A DNA stretch of 7,718 bases, taken from contig CAAGDG010000198.1 in assembly GCA_900768515.1 (NCBI GenBank), positions 1 through 7,718 of the forward strand, read 5' to 3'. The first letter of the stretch is position 1; the number at the start of each line of letters is the position of its first letter. The position numbers were made by a program, and so were the translations under genes. Below are positions 5,372 through 7,718 of this stretch, in pieces. A model generated the notes under the pieces. That model saw only the letters and a list, made by a program, of their open reading frames with translations. It was not told the DNA's origin and did no database searches. This DNA comes from Lentisphaeria bacterium (GTDB lineage: Bacteria > Verrucomicrobiota > Lentisphaeria > Victivallales > Victivallaceae).

Positions 5372-6094
5372 ATGTCCAGAATTCGTTTTACCCTGATTGA
5401 ACTTCTGGTGGTCATCGCGATCATCGCGATTCTTGCCGCCATGCTGCTGCCGGCGCTGAATCAGGCGCGGGCCAAGGCGCGTGACATCAAATGCACCAGC
5501 AACCTCAAACAGATCGGAACCTACATGGCCATGTACGTCGATCAGGAGGAGGGGCGTTTTCCGGGATTCACCGCCAATATCGACGGTAATACCAGTGGAA
5601 AATGGCTCGACATGCTCATGACGTTCTACATGCCGTCGGTTAAATTGTGGGACTACTGTTTTATGGAGGAGTCCGGCGACCTTTATATTCCGCGCGGTCC
5701 CTTCGCCTGCCCCTCCTCTCAGGCGAGCCAGAAGTATGAGGCGGTTCACTACGGAATCAACCAGAACCAGGCCAGTGTCCGGAATGGTGACACCCGCACC
5801 ATTTCAACCATCCGCAGCGCCTCCACCCGTGCTCTGGTTTTTGACATGGACGCGCGCGGTACCGGCGGAGAAAACTGGGCCAATCCTGCCGCGAGCAACA
5901 AGAGCAACATGTACCGCACCTCCAACGGCGGCGGCATCTGGCGCCACATGGCGGGCAAGGGGGCGAACGTCTGTTTCGTCGACGGCCACGTCGAGGCGCG
6001 TTCCCGGGATTCGATTCCGGAGGAGGCGACCACCGATGACGACGGTTACTTCTGGGCCGTCACGGATTCCAGCGGGAATATCACCGGGAAATAA
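5372..6094 (+). CDS. Prepilin-type N-terminal methylation domain protein with H-x-DG C-terminus (copy 1)
   Basis: This 240-aa type IV pilin-like/pseudopilin protein is probably processed by a prepilin peptidase and held in or exported across the inner membrane. A five-residue leader (MSRIR) precedes FTLIE (E10 at mature +5) and a long hydrophobic helix to about residue 29. After that come QARAKA and CTSNLKQIGTYMAMY (41-55), a family hallmark. The body holds ACPSSQ (112-117) and HYGIN (126-130), then H192 and DGHVE (204-208), the processing-associated H-X-DG module; here 11 residues, not the usual nine, separate H and DG. The residue before the cleavage site is Arg, not the canonical Gly. AGGAGG (5358-5363), 8 nt upstream, fixes the ATG at 5372 rather than the GTG at 5363. 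The gene is convergent with a near-identical copy at 6487-7206. The actual function is unknown; these proteins are much expanded in Lentisphaerota and Planctomycetes. Confidence 0.9.
   Translation: MSRIRFTLIELLVVIAIIAILAAMLLPALNQARAKARDIKCTSNLKQIGTYMAMYVDQEEGRFPGFTANIDGNTSGKWLDMLMTFYMPSVKLWDYCFMEESGDLYIPRGPFACPSSQASQKYEAVHYGINQNQASVRNGDTRTISTIRSASTRALVFDMDARGTGGENWANPAASNKSNMYRTSNGGGIWRHMAGKGANVCFVDGHVEARSRDSIPEEATTDDDGYFWAVTDSSGNITGK
5399..5516 (+). repeat. Near-identical inverted repeat arm A (pseudopilin N-terminal block)
   Basis: These 118 nt match the reverse complement of 7062-7179 with two differences by eye (GCC/GCA and GCG/GCA, both silent). The arm encodes residues 10-49 of copy 1, from the conserved Glu to the NLKQI block. 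Confidence 0.85.
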
Positions 6095-6125
6095 AGTTCA
6101 GATTTCCTGGTTGTGGTTCTTTGGA

Positions 6126-6161
6126 GACGCCGTCCACCGCGGATTTCCGGTGGGCGGCGTC
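6126..6161 (+). terminator. Long GC-rich hairpin after pseudopilin copy 1
   Basis: A 14-bp stem with one G-T pair (6126-6139 with 6148-6161, outer part GACGCCG/CGGCGTC) and an 8-nt loop lie 31 nt past the stop codon. The following GATTATG lacks a T run, so it is not a classical intrinsic terminator. It may stabilise the mRNA 3' end or end transcription less efficiently. The rest of the convergent gap (6162-6372) shows no gene. Confidence 0.5.
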
Positions 6162-6366
6162 GATTATGTGTCTGGTGCCGGCGGCAATATTTGCGGGTCG
6201 GTTTCTGGAGTCTTTCTCCTTTCATCGTCCGTGGAATATTGGTTTGGGAATGGGCTGCCCGGTCCTCCGCGTTCGGCTGCTGAGGGAGGCAGGCGAAGAG
6301 CTTGCCGCACAACCGGCTGATTTGATGATTTCTGCGAAATTGGATTGGCCGGCAATTCCCGGAGAA

Positions 6367-6402
6367 GGAAACGGGAAGGCTGGAACACCTTCCCCTGTTT
6401 TC
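6367..6402 (+). terminator. Second hairpin with short T run, possible plus-strand terminator
   Basis: GGGAAGG (6373-6379) pairs with CCTTCCC (6388-6394) across an 8-nt loop. Outside it, GGAAA (6367-6371) can pair with TTTCC. CTGTTTT follows on the plus strand. It lies about 280 nt past copy 1, facing the terminator of copy 2. Confidence 0.4.
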
Positions 6403-6422
6403 CGGTGATGCCGGGTATGCGG

Positions 6423-6465
6423 AAAAAAACTCTCTTCTTCCGCGGCTTGGCCATGGAGAAGAGAG
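6423..6465 (-). terminator. Intrinsic terminator of pseudopilin copy 2
   Basis: On the minus strand CTCTCTTCT (6465-6457) pairs perfectly with AGAAGAGAG (6438-6430), and seven T follow (complement of the A run 6429-6423). The 18-nt loop is large but can fold further internally. It starts 21 nt past the stop codon of copy 2. Confidence 0.8.
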
Positions 6466-6486
6466 GAGAACTTCCGGATTTTCCCG

Positions 6487-7206
<720 letters not shown>

Positions 7207-7272
7207 GACGTTTCCCTCCATAACAAAAAAAACAGGCCGGTAAAAGAACCAAATCTTTATTCTCTGAATAAT

Positions 7273-7301
7273 ATTATGAACAAAAGAATGCCTTTTGTCA
7301 A
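7273..7301 (-). promoter_or_regulatory. Strong sigma70-like promoter of pseudopilin copy 2
   Basis: On the minus strand TTGACA (7301-7296) and CATAAT (7278-7273) are 17 bp apart, a 6/6 and a 5/6 match to consensus. The 5' leader of about 60 nt contains an eight-T tract before the ribosome site. Confidence 0.75.
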
Positions 7302-7367
7302 GTGGGATTGGACAGCGGGAGGGAAATTATTCAAAATTATCGGATGAGGTTGACGCGCTGAAGCCTT

Positions 7368-7381
7368 CCGGCCCGGGCCGG
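7368..7381. other. Perfect 14-bp GC palindrome between copies 2 and 3
   Basis: CCGGCCCGGGCCGG is a perfect palindrome about 100 nt past the stop codon of the third pseudopilin gene on the minus strand. No T run follows in either direction. The spacer 7302-7479 shows no gene. It could be a weak terminator stem or a protein site; no specific role can be assigned. Confidence 0.3.
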
Positions 7382-7479
7382 TGTCTTCCCGGTTCCTTCG
7401 GATCATCTGGAGCGTCGGAAAGAACATCCCGGGCTGGAACAGTTTCCCTGCAAACCGTTTTCCTTTCGTTGCCGAAGGA

Positions 7480-7718
7480 TTACTGGGCTCCCCAGAAACG
7501 GTTGTCATCGTCTTTATCGCCGGTCTGTGGAATGCCGTCCTTGCTCACGGTTCCCACGTGACCGTCACCAAAGGTGACATTGATTCCCTTGTTGCCGAGA
7601 TGACGCCAGATTGCCCCGACACCGGAGACCAGATTGTCACGCTTGGAGGCTCCCATCACCGGCCATGCGCTGTCGGAGGCCCCCACCATGTAGTGATCGA
7701 ATATGAGCGCGGTGGAAC
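7480..7718 (-). CDS. Third prepilin-type/H-x-DG protein, C-terminal part only
   Basis: Only the last 78 codons are in the window; the reading frame stays open to position 7718, so the N-terminus and prepilin signal lie outside. The visible part starts with STALIFDHY, which aligns with the STRALVFDM of copy 1. It continues with WRHLGNKGINVTFGDGHVG, carrying the same 11-residue gap between H and DG, and ends in DDDNRFWGAQ, matching DDDGYFWA of the other copies. It is clearly a more distant member of the family than copies 1 and 2 are of each other. An internal ATG at 7689 is not the start, because the homology runs upstream of it. It shares the minus-strand direction of copy 2, about 270 nt away, so the locus is an array. 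Function is unknown, as for the other copies. Confidence 0.85.
   Translation of the reverse strand, partial: STALIFDHYMVGASDSAWPVMGASKRDNLVSGVGAIWRHLGNKGINVTFGDGHVGTVSKDGIPQTGDKDDDNRFWGAQ

Noticed and set aside
7302..7479. A small gene between pseudopilin copies 2 and 3
   Set aside because: Short frames here have no ribosome site or homology and overlap the promoter of copy 2 or the 3' region of copy 3.

Overview
The window looks like chromosomal DNA from a GC-rich bacterium of the Planctomycetes-Verrucomicrobia-Chlamydiae group, most plausibly Lentisphaerota (Victivallis-like). The main clue is a set of three short proteins with a prepilin-type N-terminus (FTLIELLVVIAIIAILAAMLLPA...) and a C-terminal DG-H-V-E block, a family strongly expanded in that phylum. 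This placement is inference from protein style; there is no rRNA or marker gene to confirm it.

Layout. (1) 1-245: a minus-strand tRNA-Ser(GCU) with encoded CCA, its own promoter, a 3' hairpin and a strong intrinsic terminator. (2) 431-3934: an amino-sugar group. nagA (minus) is divergent from a sugar-phosphate nucleotidyltransferase gene (plus), which is followed on the same strand by a NahK-like N-acetylhexosamine 1-kinase gene. An intrinsic terminator and a new promoter separate these last two, so they are probably two transcription units. (3) 4029-5123: an exported parvulin-type peptidyl-prolyl isomerase (minus) that starts at TTG. (4) 5372-7718: three pseudopilin-like genes. The first (plus) and second (minus) are convergent and about 81% identical by eye at the protein level. 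The third (minus) is cut by the window end.

How the genes may work together. NagA feeds GlcNAc-6-P into glycolysis through GlcN-6-P. The 1-kinase plus nucleotidyltransferase would instead turn free HexNAc into HexNAc-1-P and then a nucleotide sugar, so the cluster covers a catabolic and a salvage branch of amino-sugar use. This would fit growth on host or environmental glycans. The parvulin is a periplasmic folding factor next to genes for exported pseudopilin-like proteins, but a functional link is only a guess.

Nearly every gene has its own sigma70-like promoter with a 16-17 bp spacer, and most are followed by a hairpin. No CRISPR array, insertion sequence, phage gene or defence system is visible. 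The least ordinary feature is the convergent pair of near-identical pseudopilin genes. They form a long inverted repeat with 118-nt arms differing at two bases, and recombination between the arms would exchange the downstream coding parts.
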